A stretch of DNA of 35,906 bases from a virus. A program made the translations under genes and the position numbers. The notes under the pieces are model-generated. The model was not told where the DNA came from. It made no database searches and worked only from the letters and a program-made list of their open reading frames with translations. The stretch is taken from the IMG/VR virus record IMGVR_UViG_3300046007_010744, positions 1 through 35,906 of that record. The stretch is one strand, 5' to 3'. Shown here piece by piece: positions 23,881 through 29,926 of the stretch; the stretch's first letter is position 1, and every line of letters starts with the position of its first letter.

Positions 23881-24215
23881 GGCGTTGGGTTGGAGAGGAT
23901 GGGATTGAGGCCGGCGCCAAGCCGGATCAGGTGATGCACAGCCCTCGCGTCGCTGGCTCCGCCATTGGCAGCGGCCACGGCCTCCACAGCGGAAACCGAA
24001 TCTTTGAACCCGAGCGACGTGGCGCCCTGAAAAATCAGGGAGCGAAAGGCCGCCGCCTGGGTGCCACTGGTCTGGTCTTGCAGCCGCTTTACCTGTTCGT
24101 ATGCGTCTGCAGGCAGGTAGGCGTCCACAACGACCGGATTGCCAACGCCGTCGTAAATCGCGCCAGTAACCCGCTTGCCGGGGCTGGGGCGGCGCTTTGG
24201 GATCGGCTTGCTCAT
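23877..24215 (-). CDS. Hypothetical protein, possible small DNA-binding protein
   Basis: 112 residues, ATG 24215 overlapping the stop of the tiny gene upstream (ATGA). A basic Pro/Arg start (KPIPKRRPSPGKR) leads to NPVVVDAYLPADAYEQVKRLQDQTSGTQAAAFRSLIFQGATSLG. That strand - helix - turn - helix order (VVDAYLPADAYEQVKRL...AAAFRSLI..G...LG) resembles ribbon-helix-helix proteins, but I am not certain. The tail is Ala-rich. Confidence 0.5.
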   Translation of the reverse strand: MSKPIPKRRPSPGKRVTGAIYDGVGNPVVVDAYLPADAYEQVKRLQDQTSGTQAAAFRSLIFQGATSLGFKDSVSAVEAVAAANGGASDARAVHHLIRLGAGLNPILSNPTP

Positions 24216-24346
24216 GGCTGGCGCTGCTCGAACAACAGAGGCTGAGGCGGCGGCAGCGGGATCTGGGGGGCGCGCAGGGTCGCGCCAATCCAGGCGATGC
24301 AGACTACGCCGACAAAGAGCAATCCCCCGGTGAATGGGAGGGTCAT
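24212..24346 (-). CDS. Tiny membrane protein (44 aa)
   Basis: This ORF starts at ATG 24346 and ends TGA at 24212-24214. Both ends overlap neighbours as ATGA, which is the main support that it is expressed. It has one hydrophobic helix (TGGLLFVGVVCIAWIGATL) and a Pro-rich tail (PQIPLPPPQPLLFEQ). It would sit in the inner membrane; function unknown. Confidence 0.5.
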   Translation of the reverse strand: MTLPFTGGLLFVGVVCIAWIGATLRAPQIPLPPPQPLLFEQRQP

Positions 24347-24645
24347 GGCTGCTTTGGTTGCAGCAAAATTTGCGCATTTGCGCATTGCAAAGCGGCGCTT
24401 TCCGCCTCGGCGTCAAACATAGACCGCAATTTTCTATGCAGCAAATCGTCCGCAACAGACACCAGCTTTTCTAAAACTTTGATGTCTCCCGTTAACTCCA
24501 GCGTCTCAATTCTTTCTGAATAGCTATCAGGCTGGCTTTTCGAGTTCATTCGAGCGTTCAAAGCGGTCTGCAGTTCGTCAGACACTACGGTCTGGGCATC
24601 GATTGCCCGTTGCAACAGCTTGCGGTGCCGGGGGTCAGTGATCAT
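24343..24645 (-). CDS. First gene of the leftward operon, hypothetical helical protein
   Basis: 100 residues from ATG 24645. It starts MITDPRHRKLLQRAIDAQTVV and is helical throughout (SERIETLELTGDIKVLEKLVSVADDLLHRKLRSMFDAEAESAAL). The ATG lies directly beside the control region with 10-bp tandem repeats (24689-24728), so this gene is probably the first to be made. No family recognised. A small regulatory or nuclease-partner protein is possible. Confidence 0.5.
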   Translation of the reverse strand: MITDPRHRKLLQRAIDAQTVVSDELQTALNARMNSKSQPDSYSERIETLELTGDIKVLEKLVSVADDLLHRKLRSMFDAEAESAALQCANAQILLQPKQP

Positions 24646-24688
24646 TGGGATGAGGGAGCGCACGGGTGTGGCGCATCTCCAAAACCTA

Positions 24689-24728
24689 CCACGGTTTGCC
24701 ATGGTTTGCCATGGTTTACCACAAAACA
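24689..24728. repeat. 10-bp tandem repeats, possible operator cluster
   Basis: Four 10-base units in a row: CCACGGTTTG, CCATGGTTTG, CCATGGTTTA and CCACAAAACA, with CCATGG palindromes between them. The 10-bp period places all units on one helix face. They lie between the first leftward gene (start 24645) and the first rightward repeat element (24740), so a repressor or initiator-protein binding site array is the likeliest reading. Confidence 0.6.
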
Positions 24729-24739
24729 ACCCAACCCTA

Positions 24740-24801
24740 TGACAATCTGTAAAGCGTCACACACCTAGGGCGCCATGGCGTTATCTACCGATTACATTAT
24801 G
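24740..24801 (+). promoter_or_regulatory. Two-block repeated element, copy 1
   Basis: Block A begins TGACAATCTG and ends CGTCACA; sixteen unlike bases follow; block B begins GGCGTTATCTACC and ends GATTACATTAT. The block-to-block distance is the same in all three copies (38 bases from TGACA to GCGTTATC) while the middle differs. The following gene starts ~51 bases downstream at 24852. See finding for the possible role as promoter plus operator. Confidence 0.7.
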
Positions 24802-24855
24802 GAGACAAGGGGCAAGCCCCACAACTTCCGGCCACGCTGCCGGCTTCAAAAATGA
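24775..24855 (+). CDS. Possible 26-aa leader ORF across block B
   Basis: ATG 24775 opens a frame through block B (MALSTDYIM, then METRGKPHNF...) that ends TGA at 24853-24855, overlapping the next ATG as ATGA. The same ALSTDYI codons occur in the second copy behind GTG, but in the third copy no start codon precedes them. The conservation is therefore probably of DNA and not of peptide. Confidence 0.2.
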   Translation: MALSTDYIMETRGKPHNFRPRCRLQK

Positions 24856-25166
24856 AAACCGCCACTTCGGTTTTGGCTACTGTTCCCGCTTCCTTCCGCA
24901 ACAAGCGTCAGCAACCTGGCGCTGCTGAACAGCAGCTGCGCAACCTGGAGCAAGCGACATCAGATTTCGACCTGAAACAATTGGCCTATGGGGTGCTGTA
25001 CTCCGATTCCACTGGCCGCATTTCTGGCACCATCTCTATGGCGCTCCGTCGCGCCACTCCATGGAATGCGGCAAAACTAATTGCCGCCATGGCAAACGAT
25101 GGTTTGACATTGGTCTCTGAGGTGCCTTACTGGATGAACGCCAATGCCTTGTCGGTACTGGCTTGA
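24852..25166 (+). CDS. Hypothetical small protein, first rightward accessory gene
   Basis: 104 residues. It has a Lys/Arg/Gln-rich beginning (ATVPASFRNKRQQPGAAEQQLRNLEQ), a middle with YGVLYSDSTGRISGTISMALRRATPWNAAKLIAAMANDGLTLV and an aromatic end (PYWMNANAL). The middle looks like a small folded domain with a strand pair and a helix. No family known to me. It is preceded by repeat element copy 1 and followed by a good terminator, so it is a one-gene unit. Confidence 0.55.
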   Translation: MKTATSVLATVPASFRNKRQQPGAAEQQLRNLEQATSDFDLKQLAYGVLYSDSTGRISGTISMALRRATPWNAAKLIAAMANDGLTLVSEVPYWMNANALSVLA

Positions 25167-25191
25167 TTGGGTTGCCAAGGCCTCTGTTACA

Positions 25192-25213
25192 CCCCCTTCT
25201 TTAAGGGGGTTTC
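25192..25213 (+). terminator. Intrinsic terminator-like hairpin
   Basis: CCCCCTT (25192-25198), CTTT loop, AAGGGGG (25203-25209), then TTTC. The stem has seven perfect pairs and the tail is U-rich though short. It lies 26 bases after the stop of the first rightward gene and just before repeat element copy 2, so it separates the two units. Confidence 0.75.
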
Positions 25214-25233
25214 AATGCTCGCTCACAATTTCG

Positions 25234-25295
25234 TGACAATCTGCGAACCGTCACACCAGTAGTGCCCCGTGGCGTTATCTACCGATTACATTCTG
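25234..25295 (+). promoter_or_regulatory. Two-block repeated element, copy 2
   Basis: Block A (TGACAATCTG...CGTCACA) and block B (GGCGTTATCTACC, then GATTACATT with CTG in place of ATG) in the same spacing as copies 1 and 3. It follows the terminator at 25192 and precedes the ATG at 25338 by about 43 bases, close to the distance in the other copies. Confidence 0.7.
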
Positions 25296-25337
25296 ATCAC
25301 CGGGGCGGAGTTCCCCGGATCCAATCGCTCTCGCAAC

Positions 25338-25511
25338 ATGGACTACGACGACGCACACACGGCCGCCACCAACGCGGCCAGCGAACTTGAAGAACTGCAG
25401 GCCACTGCTTTTTGGTTGGAATTGCCCGGTGACATCCAGGTCGAACTCTGCAAGGCGCACGCCATCTTGCGCACCATGGTCGGGACCATGGAGGCCACCG
25501 GCCTGGCCTGA
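25338..25511 (+). CDS. Hypothetical small acidic protein (57 aa)
   Basis: I prefer ATG 25338 (MDYDDAHTAATNAASELEELQATAFWLELPGD). An in-frame GTG at 25269 would add 23 residues coded by block B, but copies 1 and 3 of the same block clearly lie upstream of their genes. The product is a small helical protein with an acidic first half and a helix (QVELCKAHAILRTMVGTMEATG) at the end. No family recognised. Confidence 0.5.
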   Translation: MDYDDAHTAATNAASELEELQATAFWLELPGDIQVELCKAHAILRTMVGTMEATGLA

Positions 25512-25561
25512 TCGCTCCTTACCATCGCCAGCCGGCTACAGGCGTTAAACCGAGCCGAACC

Positions 25562-25581
25562 GCCCCCAGTGGTCCGGGGGC
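25562..25581 (+). promoter_or_regulatory. Leader hairpin C
   Basis: GCCCCC at 25562 pairs with GGGGGC ending at 25581, followed by AATCAACCA. It lies 32 bases before ATG 25614. Two more hairpins with similar position and following bases lie at 27284 and 27523. Confidence 0.45.
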
Positions 25582-25613
25582 AATCAACCACCTCCGCCAC
25601 CCAGCCGCCAGCA

Positions 25614-25922
25614 ATGACTATCACCGTTAACGGCCAAAAGATGGAACCAATCGAAACCGCTCCAAAAACCGGATGTCCCGTTTGGGCGCAAATTGCCGAT
25701 CTTCCTACCGAAGAAACCATGAATTCAGTCGGTGTCGATCCGACTGAATTCAAAAGAAAAGTCAGGAGAGCTTGGATATACTGGACAGATATTGGACTGC
25801 CAGGGTGCAACCCTGGTGGGCATTGGGTTATTGTTTCGCCTGATTTTAACTGCCATACATACAATTTTTTCATTGATGGGTGGTTCCCGTGGTTCACGCC
25901 CAACCTGCACGGCCCTTCTTGA
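25614..25922 (+). CDS. Hypothetical protein with MxPIETAPK start (phage/prophage type)
   Basis: 102 residues from ATG 25614; ATG 25641 (MEPIETAPKTGCPVW) is an equally good start because M-x-PIETAPK-DG is a very common beginning of short phage proteins. The body has many aromatic residues (RAWIYWTDIGLPGCNPGGHWVIV, YNFFIDGWFPWFTP). Such proteins are usually small beta-sheet proteins of unknown role. The gene is AT-richer than its neighbours. Confidence 0.6.
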   Translation: MTITVNGQKMEPIETAPKTGCPVWAQIADLPTEETMNSVGVDPTEFKRKVRRAWIYWTDIGLPGCNPGGHWVIVSPDFNCHTYNFFIDGWFPWFTPNLHGPS

Positions 25923-25958
25923 TTTCGGCAGCACACCCCATTCACCCCCCCCCATCCG

Positions 25959-26442
25959 ATGACCCCTCAATCTCGAACTCTCCCCCCCCGCCGCAGCCGC
26001 GGCACGCATCGCCTCACTCCTGCTGCAACTCGCAGCCCTGGCCATTGCGATCGGCAGCCAGTGGCTCTGGCGACACCGACGGCAGATCGGCGCGGCGCTG
26101 GTGGCCGCAGCCGCTGCCACCTACTCAGCCTGGGCCTGGGGCCGGCAACAGATCGAGGCCCTGGCCGCTGACTCGGCCCGGCGGCTACCCAGCCAACCAG
26201 TTGCGGCCCTGGCGCCGATCACAGCCGCCCTGGCAGCGGCCTGGGGGCTAGTAGATCGCGCCACCATGACCCAAGCGGACCGGGCGCAATGGGCCCGGCT
26301 GACCCAGCAGCTGAATGCCGAAAGAGCCTGTTACCAGGAGCTGCGCGCGCGCGCCCCTCTCCATCCGACGCATTGCACTCCAGCTGACGTATTGCAATGG
26401 AGAGAATGGGCCCGCCGCCATGGCTGGACGTTGGTCGAGTGA
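25959..26442 (+). CDS. Membrane protein apparently frameshifted at a C8 run
   Basis: ATG 25959 (MTPQSRTLPP) runs in one frame to the C8 tract at 25982-25989; the coding-looking frame after it (from AAAARIASLLLQLAALAIAIG) is offset by +1 and has no ATG/GTG/TTG of its own until GTG 26101. One C fewer would join both halves into a ~160-residue protein. It would have two hydrophobic helices (IASLLLQLAALAIAIGSQWLW and GAALVAAAAATYSAWAWG) and a soluble helical tail (DRAQWARLTQQLNAERACYQEL). A sequencing error, a slippage-controlled gene or a real break are possible. The simple GTG 26101 form would lack most of the first helix. Confidence 0.5.
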
Positions 26443-26711
26443 TGCCTGACCCCAGCCCTATGCCTGACCCCACCGGCGCAATCAGTCGCCCCCGCTATGT
26501 GCTCTGCCCTGGCTGGATCACGTCGAAAAATGACGGAGATCAGCATTATGTCAGTGCAGCAAGGTTGGCTAGCTTGTACGGGGTTAATCTGCGTGATTGT
26601 TTAATTGAACTTCCTAGGAAATCACGCAGGTTTCAAGTTCACGAAAAAATGGTATTTCTAAATCCACGGTTCGATGGCGATTATCGATTACCTCCCCTGC
26701 CCAATGCCTGA
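26442..26711 (+). CDS. Conserved phage-type hypothetical protein
   Basis: Up to 89 residues from ATG 26442 (TGATG with the previous stop); ATG 26460 is an alternative, and both starts read ATGCCTGACCCC. The sequence RYVLCPGWITSKNDGDQHYVSAARLASLYGVNLRDCLIEL and then LNPRFDGDYRLP is a pattern I know from many phage proteins (RYylCPG...Sk.DGd.HyisA..La.LYGv....C......L.PR.DG.Yr.P). Function unknown, apparently compact alpha/beta. Confidence 0.65.
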   Translation: MPDPSPMPDPTGAISRPRYVLCPGWITSKNDGDQHYVSAARLASLYGVNLRDCLIELPRKSRRFQVHEKMVFLNPRFDGDYRLPPLPNA

Positions 26712-26952
26712 CCCCAGCACCTCAGCCCCCACCACCGCAGCCCAACGCCAGCGCCTCTACCGCCAGCGCAAGCGGGGTCAAGCACCAGGCGGCCGGCGGA
26801 TCCCGTGCGAAAGCTGCCCCCGGCGCCACACCGGCAAATATGGCCAGCTCTGCTGGGAGTGTGCCCGCAAAACCCCAGAGGGGCGGGCAACGGTGGCCCG
26901 GTTGGTCTGGGAACATCGCCAGCGGCAGAAGCAGAAAGATGACAATCCGTAA
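26704..26952 (+). CDS. Small zinc-ribbon-like basic protein
   Basis: 82 residues from ATG 26704, overlapping the previous gene by eight bases (ATGCCTGA). The N-terminal half is basic (AAQRQRLYRQRKRGQ), the centre holds C-x2-C ... C-x2-C (CESCPRRHTGKYGQLCWEC), a zinc ribbon, and the end is again basic (EHRQRQKQKDDNP). A nucleic-acid binding role is likely. Its last codons and stop lie inside block A of repeat element copy 3. Confidence 0.55.
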   Translation: MPDPSTSAPTTAAQRQRLYRQRKRGQAPGGRRIPCESCPRRHTGKYGQLCWECARKTPEGRATVARLVWEHRQRQKQKDDNP

Positions 26953-27001
26953 AGCGTCACAGGGTTGTCGTGCTGGGGCGTTATCTACCGATTACATTAT
27001 G
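26940..27001 (+). promoter_or_regulatory. Two-block repeated element, copy 3
   Basis: Block A (TGACAATCCG...CGTCACA) overlaps the end of the zinc-ribbon gene; block B (GGCGTTATCTACC to ATTACATTAT) has the same spacing as in the other copies. The next gene starts at ATG 27047, about 46 bases downstream. In this copy no start codon precedes the ALSTDYI codons. Confidence 0.7.
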
Positions 27002-27046
27002 GGGACAGGCGAGGGGGAACCCGAGCCGCTCACCCAACCTCCAGTC

Positions 27047-27265
27047 ATGACCGCCGCCACCCTTCAGTCCCAGCTCAAAGCCGCCGAAGCCGTCGTCAAC
27101 GCCATTGATTACAGCGCTGACGGCTGGGAGGCGAAGTGGGATCAGGCGATGGCCTCAGTTCGCCAGTTGAGGGAGCAGATCAATCCCGCCAAGCTCGATC
27201 AAGAATTTTTCAGCGTTGATAGCGGCATCCACCGCACCATCCTTCCAAATGGCCGGGTGATCTGA
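27047..27265 (+). CDS. Hypothetical small helical protein
   Basis: 72 residues from ATG 27047; ATG 26999 inside block B is in frame and would add 16 residues. The sequence (ATLQSQLKAAEAVVNAIDYSADGWEAKWDQAMASVRQLREQI) is an amphipathic helix pair, and the end (DSGIHRTILPNGRVI) a strand-turn. No family recognised. It is followed by a 12-C run and leader hairpin A. Confidence 0.5.
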   Translation: MTAATLQSQLKAAEAVVNAIDYSADGWEAKWDQAMASVRQLREQINPAKLDQEFFSVDSGIHRTILPNGRVI

Positions 27266-27283
27266 CCCCCCCCCCCCAAGCCC

Positions 27284-27302
27284 GCCGGGAGCTTATCCCG
27301 GC
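27284..27302 (+). promoter_or_regulatory. Leader hairpin A
   Basis: GCCGGGA - GCTTA - TCCCGGC, a perfect 7-bp stem, followed by AATTCATCCA and by ATG 27331 28 bases later. A C12 run (27266-27277) stands just before. Copy B at 27523 has the same arrangement, so this is a repeated unit. Confidence 0.6.
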
Positions 27303-27330
27303 AATTCATCCATTCTCTCACCAGCCAGTC

Positions 27331-27510
27331 ATGCCTGAAAAACGCTTCTTCCCCATCTCCTGCTGCTCTCTGTGCTGCGGTGAGACGAACTGTCCCGCTA
27401 CCTGCCCCAACCTGCCCGACCTGACCGCCTTCAACGCCTGGAAACGGCGCACTGGGGCAACCCAGCCAGACCCGATCTGGAGCCCCACCTGCTGGCAAGC
27501 AGCTGTTTGA
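27331..27510 (+). CDS. Cys-rich small protein (59 aa)
   Basis: ATG 27331 to TGA 27510. The product has two clustered Cys pairs (SCCSLCCGETNCPATCPN) followed by a Trp-rich part (LTAFNAWKRR...PIWSPTCWQ). It looks like a small metal-binding or disulfide-rich protein. No family recognised. Start and stop are flanked by hairpins A and B. Confidence 0.55.
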   Translation: MPEKRFFPISCCSLCCGETNCPATCPNLPDLTAFNAWKRRTGATQPDPIWSPTCWQAAV

Positions 27511-27522
27511 CCCCCCCAGTCC

Positions 27523-27538
27523 GCCGGGGCTTCCCGGC
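27523..27538 (+). promoter_or_regulatory. Leader hairpin B
   Basis: GCCGGG - GCTT - CCCGGC, a perfect 6-bp stem with a tetraloop, preceded by GACCCCCCC and followed by AACACATCCA; ATG 27570 lies 31 bases later. The preceding GACCCCCC, the stem and the CATCCA end match copy A. Confidence 0.6.
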
Positions 27539-27569
27539 AACACATCCAATCCCGTCGCCTTCCATTCCC

Positions 27570-27767
27570 ATGACATACCGCGTCGAAGTCCACAACGGCC
27601 AAACATGGGCCAATGGCATTCGCATCAACGACAGCCGAGTGCCTGAATTTTGCAGCATGGCCAGGGCAGATCGACTAAGCATCACCGGTGCGCGGCAACT
27701 GCGCGATCAGGCCATCAGGCTTTGCGGGGGGACCCTGCGCGTCAAGAAGGTGCCGGCTGATGCCTGA
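27570..27767 (+). CDS. Hypothetical small protein
   Basis: 65 residues from ATG 27570. TYRVEVHNGQTWANGIRINDSRVPEF is strand-rich and is followed by a helix (MARADRLSITGARQLRDQAIRLCGG) and a last strand (TLRVKKVPADA). No known family. Its stop overlaps the next ATG in the ATGCCTGA junction. Confidence 0.5.
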   Translation: MTYRVEVHNGQTWANGIRINDSRVPEFCSMARADRLSITGARQLRDQAIRLCGGTLRVKKVPADA

Positions 27768-28143
27768 CCCCAACCTGCCGACCCTTGGCGATTACCTCGC
27801 CATGACCCCAGCACCCCGAGCCCCACAGCCGTACCAGGAAAGGTTTTTGGCTGCTCTTCAAGAGGGCAGCAGGCTTGAAACCTGGCAGGAGCGCTGGGAT
27901 AGAGAACGGAATGAATCCTCGGAAAACTTTGCTGCAAGCATTAAACGAATCCAGGAAGCTGCTGACGCACTGGTGGCAGCTTTTGTGCCTATTGGACAGG
28001 CTGCACGTCTCGCACAGGCAGCCATGGCACCATTTGCTCGCCAGATCCTTGAGGTCATTGAAGTAGAGCGAGGCCCCACTATCGGCCGGAAACGCCGAGC
28101 ACGCCGGGCCAGGGGCCGACGCCGACGCCAAGGCAATACCTGA
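27760..28143 (+). CDS. Hypothetical protein with basic tail
   Basis: 127 residues from ATG 27760 (ATGCCTGACCCC junction). It starts PDPNLPTLGDYLAM and has helices (ETWQERWDRERNESSENFAASIKRIQEAADALVAAFVPIGQAARLAQAAM). The last ~25 residues are almost all Arg/Lys (RKRRARRARGRRRRQ), so nucleic-acid binding or a charged tail is likely. No family recognised. Confidence 0.5.
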   Translation: MPDPNLPTLGDYLAMTPAPRAPQPYQERFLAALQEGSRLETWQERWDRERNESSENFAASIKRIQEAADALVAAFVPIGQAARLAQAAMAPFARQILEVIEVERGPTIGRKRRARRARGRRRRQGNT

Positions 28144-28180
28144 CCCCAGCCTGATCACATCGCCCAATTGCATCCAACCC

Positions 28181-28411
28181 ATGCTTGCTACCTGCACACC
28201 CCTACGCGAATGGCGCGTAACAATTTCCGAAACAACTAACGGCAATCCTGTTACGCTTGATTTGGTTACATCAGCAGATCAATCACCTGCTGATGTACTT
28301 GCAAAGTTGGGTCAAATTCTTGGCACGTTTGGCAAAGTCAATCTTGATCAAGAGACCGTGCGCTTCTTTGCCAAGGCGCCGCCTATAGAGCTGTTTTTGC
28401 CAACACTCTGA
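28181..28411 (+). CDS. Hypothetical small protein, last of the rightward accessory block
   Basis: 76 residues from ATG 28181. It begins with strands (REWRVTISETTNGNPVTLDLVTS) and continues with a helix (ADVLAKLGQILGTFG) and strand (ETVRFFAKAPPIELFLPTL). Unknown. Just after the stop comes a terminator (28419-28439). Confidence 0.5.
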   Translation: MLATCTPLREWRVTISETTNGNPVTLDLVTSADQSPADVLAKLGQILGTFGKVNLDQETVRFFAKAPPIELFLPTL

Positions 28412-28418
28412 CCACACC

Positions 28419-28439
28419 GCCCCCATCAAGGGGCTTTTT
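28419..28439 (+). terminator. Intrinsic terminator
   Basis: GCCCC (28419-28423), CATCAA loop, GGGGC (28430-28434), then TTTTT. It ends the rightward accessory block and stands 14 bases before the convergent leftward gene end at 28453. Confidence 0.85.
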
Positions 28440-28452
28440 CATGGCCACCCCT

Positions 28453-28977
28453 TCAGCTCGCCCGCTCCAACCAGTCCTCATCGGGCGGGAACGTCTCATC
28501 AAGCGATGGCCAGGGGCGCGTGAAATACTCCGGCACCGGGGGCCGTGGCCGCGGCGGACAGCTCAGCAATCGCGCCTGCAGCTGAGCCCGCTGCTGAGCT
28601 GTCAGCAGGTGGTGGATCGGATCGAGCACCACGGCATCGGGCCCCGCCAGCCAATCAGGCCACCGGCCGCAGCCGTAGTCCCAACGGGCACCGCCAGGGG
28701 CCAGGGCCACTGCCAGGCGGTGCAGCTCTCCCGATTGCCACCAGAACACAAACCGCCAACCGCCGCCGGCCCATGCCTGTTGCCGGTCGAGGGACTCGTC
28801 AGAGCGAACCGCCCACGCCTCAACGGGCACGGCGCCAGATGCCACGGCGATCAGCGCCCCTGCCACTGCATCCCCGCTGGGTGGTGGTGGGCCCTGCGGG
28901 GTGGTGTCGGGTGGTTCTGGTGTGGCCCTGGGGACAGCGGGCTTGCGAGGGCGGCCGGGGCGTTTCGGGTTAGGCAA
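28453..28977 (-). CDS. Hypothetical Pro/Trp-rich protein
   Basis: About 174 residues. TTG 28977 (LPNPKRPGRPRKPAVP) overlaps the previous stop by a few bases and is preferred; an ATG at 29031 would overlap the previous gene by 62 bases and code an unlikely beginning. The C-terminal half has many Trp residues (FVFWWQSGELHRLAV, ARWDYGCGRWPDWLAG, DEDWLERAS) and short helices. No family recognised. Confidence 0.45.
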   Translation of the reverse strand: MPNPKRPGRPRKPAVPRATPEPPDTTPQGPPPPSGDAVAGALIAVASGAVPVEAWAVRSDESLDRQQAWAGGGWRFVFWWQSGELHRLAVALAPGGARWDYGCGRWPDWLAGPDAVVLDPIHHLLTAQQRAQLQARLLSCPPRPRPPVPEYFTRPWPSLDETFPPDEDWLERAS

Positions 28978-29254
28978 AAGAAAAGTCAGTCCACAGAGCA
29001 ACCGGATCAATACCGCTGCCATCTGGCACATCCTGCGGGCACCACAAGGCGGTGCCTACCGGCAGCCGTCCGTCTAGCTGCTGCCAGCGGCGAACTGACC
29101 ATTGCGTAAAGCCTTCGGCCAGGTAAGGCGGTGAGTTGCCGGGATCGGATTGCATGGCCAACGCCCTGGCCTTGCCCCTGGTTTCCGTAAACACATAGCC
29201 GACGCACCCATCCCCAAGGTGGCGAGCCTGGAAGCAAAGCGCGGGGGTGGTCAT
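28970..29254 (-). CDS. Hypothetical small protein
   Basis: 94 residues, ATG 29254 overlapping the previous stop (ATGA). It begins MTTPALCFQARHLGDGCVGYVF and ends with a Trp-rich part (LWCPQDVP...VALWTDFSFA). Unknown; likely a small beta-sheet protein. Confidence 0.5.
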   Translation of the reverse strand: MTTPALCFQARHLGDGCVGYVFTETRGKARALAMQSDPGNSPPYLAEGFTQWSVRRWQQLDGRLPVGTALWCPQDVPDGSGIDPVALWTDFSFA

Positions 29255-29637
29255 GGTTCAATCCTCAACTCACATTCAAAAGCAACAATCGGCGGCGGCT
29301 CGATCACCCCATCAGCGGGATCCGGCCTAACGCGGCGCAGGCAATCGGCGCAGCCATAGGCCCAGTCAAATTGCCCATCCTCCTGAATGCCGGCACCGGG
29401 GCAGCCGAGCACCTCCCAGCCGTGGGCGCGGACGTGGGCGGGGCGGTATTTGGCCGAGACTAGATGAAAGCGGACCCGACCAGCTTTGCTCATGGCCTCG
29501 ATTCTGGAAAGGATGCGGCGCCATTTACCTCCAGCGGCGGCCACCAGAACGGGGCTTTCTGTTGGATGCCCGTCGCGATCGCGCAGATCGCGCCAGACCA
29601 GCCAGTCCAGCTCATCGTTTGACACGGGATCAGCCAT
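29251..29637 (-). CDS. Hypothetical protein
   Basis: 128 residues from ATG 29637 (MADPVSNDELDWLVWRDLRDRDGHP); a longer frame upstream is not coding-like. It has a helix (KWRRILSRIEAMSKAGRVRFHLVSAKYRPAHVR) and a C-terminal Cys pair (YGCADCLRR) that may bind metal. No family recognised. Confidence 0.5.
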   Translation of the reverse strand: MADPVSNDELDWLVWRDLRDRDGHPTESPVLVAAAGGKWRRILSRIEAMSKAGRVRFHLVSAKYRPAHVRAHGWEVLGCPGAGIQEDGQFDWAYGCADCLRRVRPDPADGVIEPPPIVAFECELRIEP

Positions 29638-29926
29638 TGGGCCTCCGCAACTCCCGACCAACGGCCAGCGCCATCGCCTCCTGATCGGGGCTGAGCACCG
29701 GCTTCTCCGACTGGGACTCTGACTGGTGGCACCCGACCGCGTAGAGGGTGTCTGCGGTGTTGCTGGCGCCGCCGTACCGCTCGCTGAAGTAGTCGGCGAT
29801 TTCGTGGGCGACGGCGGCAGAGTCACGCCGGCAGTCGCGGCAGATCGCAAAACATGAACCGTCGGGGTTGCCGGTGGTGCGACATACCGCCATAGCCAGA
29901 CGGTCCGAGAGGGTGAGGTCAGGCAT
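29630..29926 (-). CDS. Hypothetical protein, Cys-containing helical
   Basis: 98 residues from ATG 29926, sharing a base with the previous stop. The stretch CFAICRDCRRDSAAVAHEIADYFSERYGGASNTADTLYAVGCHQ contains three to four Cys in a row. The end is helical (DQEAMALAVGRELRRP). Unknown. Confidence 0.45.
   Translation of the reverse strand: MPDLTLSDRLAMAVCRTTGNPDGSCFAICRDCRRDSAAVAHEIADYFSERYGGASNTADTLYAVGCHQSESQSEKPVLSPDQEAMALAVGRELRRPNG

Noticed and set aside
24197-24523. 108-aa rightward frame across the start of the leftward operon
   Set aside because: Opposite to three ATGA-coupled leftward genes; no coding-like pattern.
27742-28245. 167-aa leftward frame opposite the rightward accessory genes
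   Set aside because: The rightward genes have linked starts and a terminator; the reverse frame has no support.
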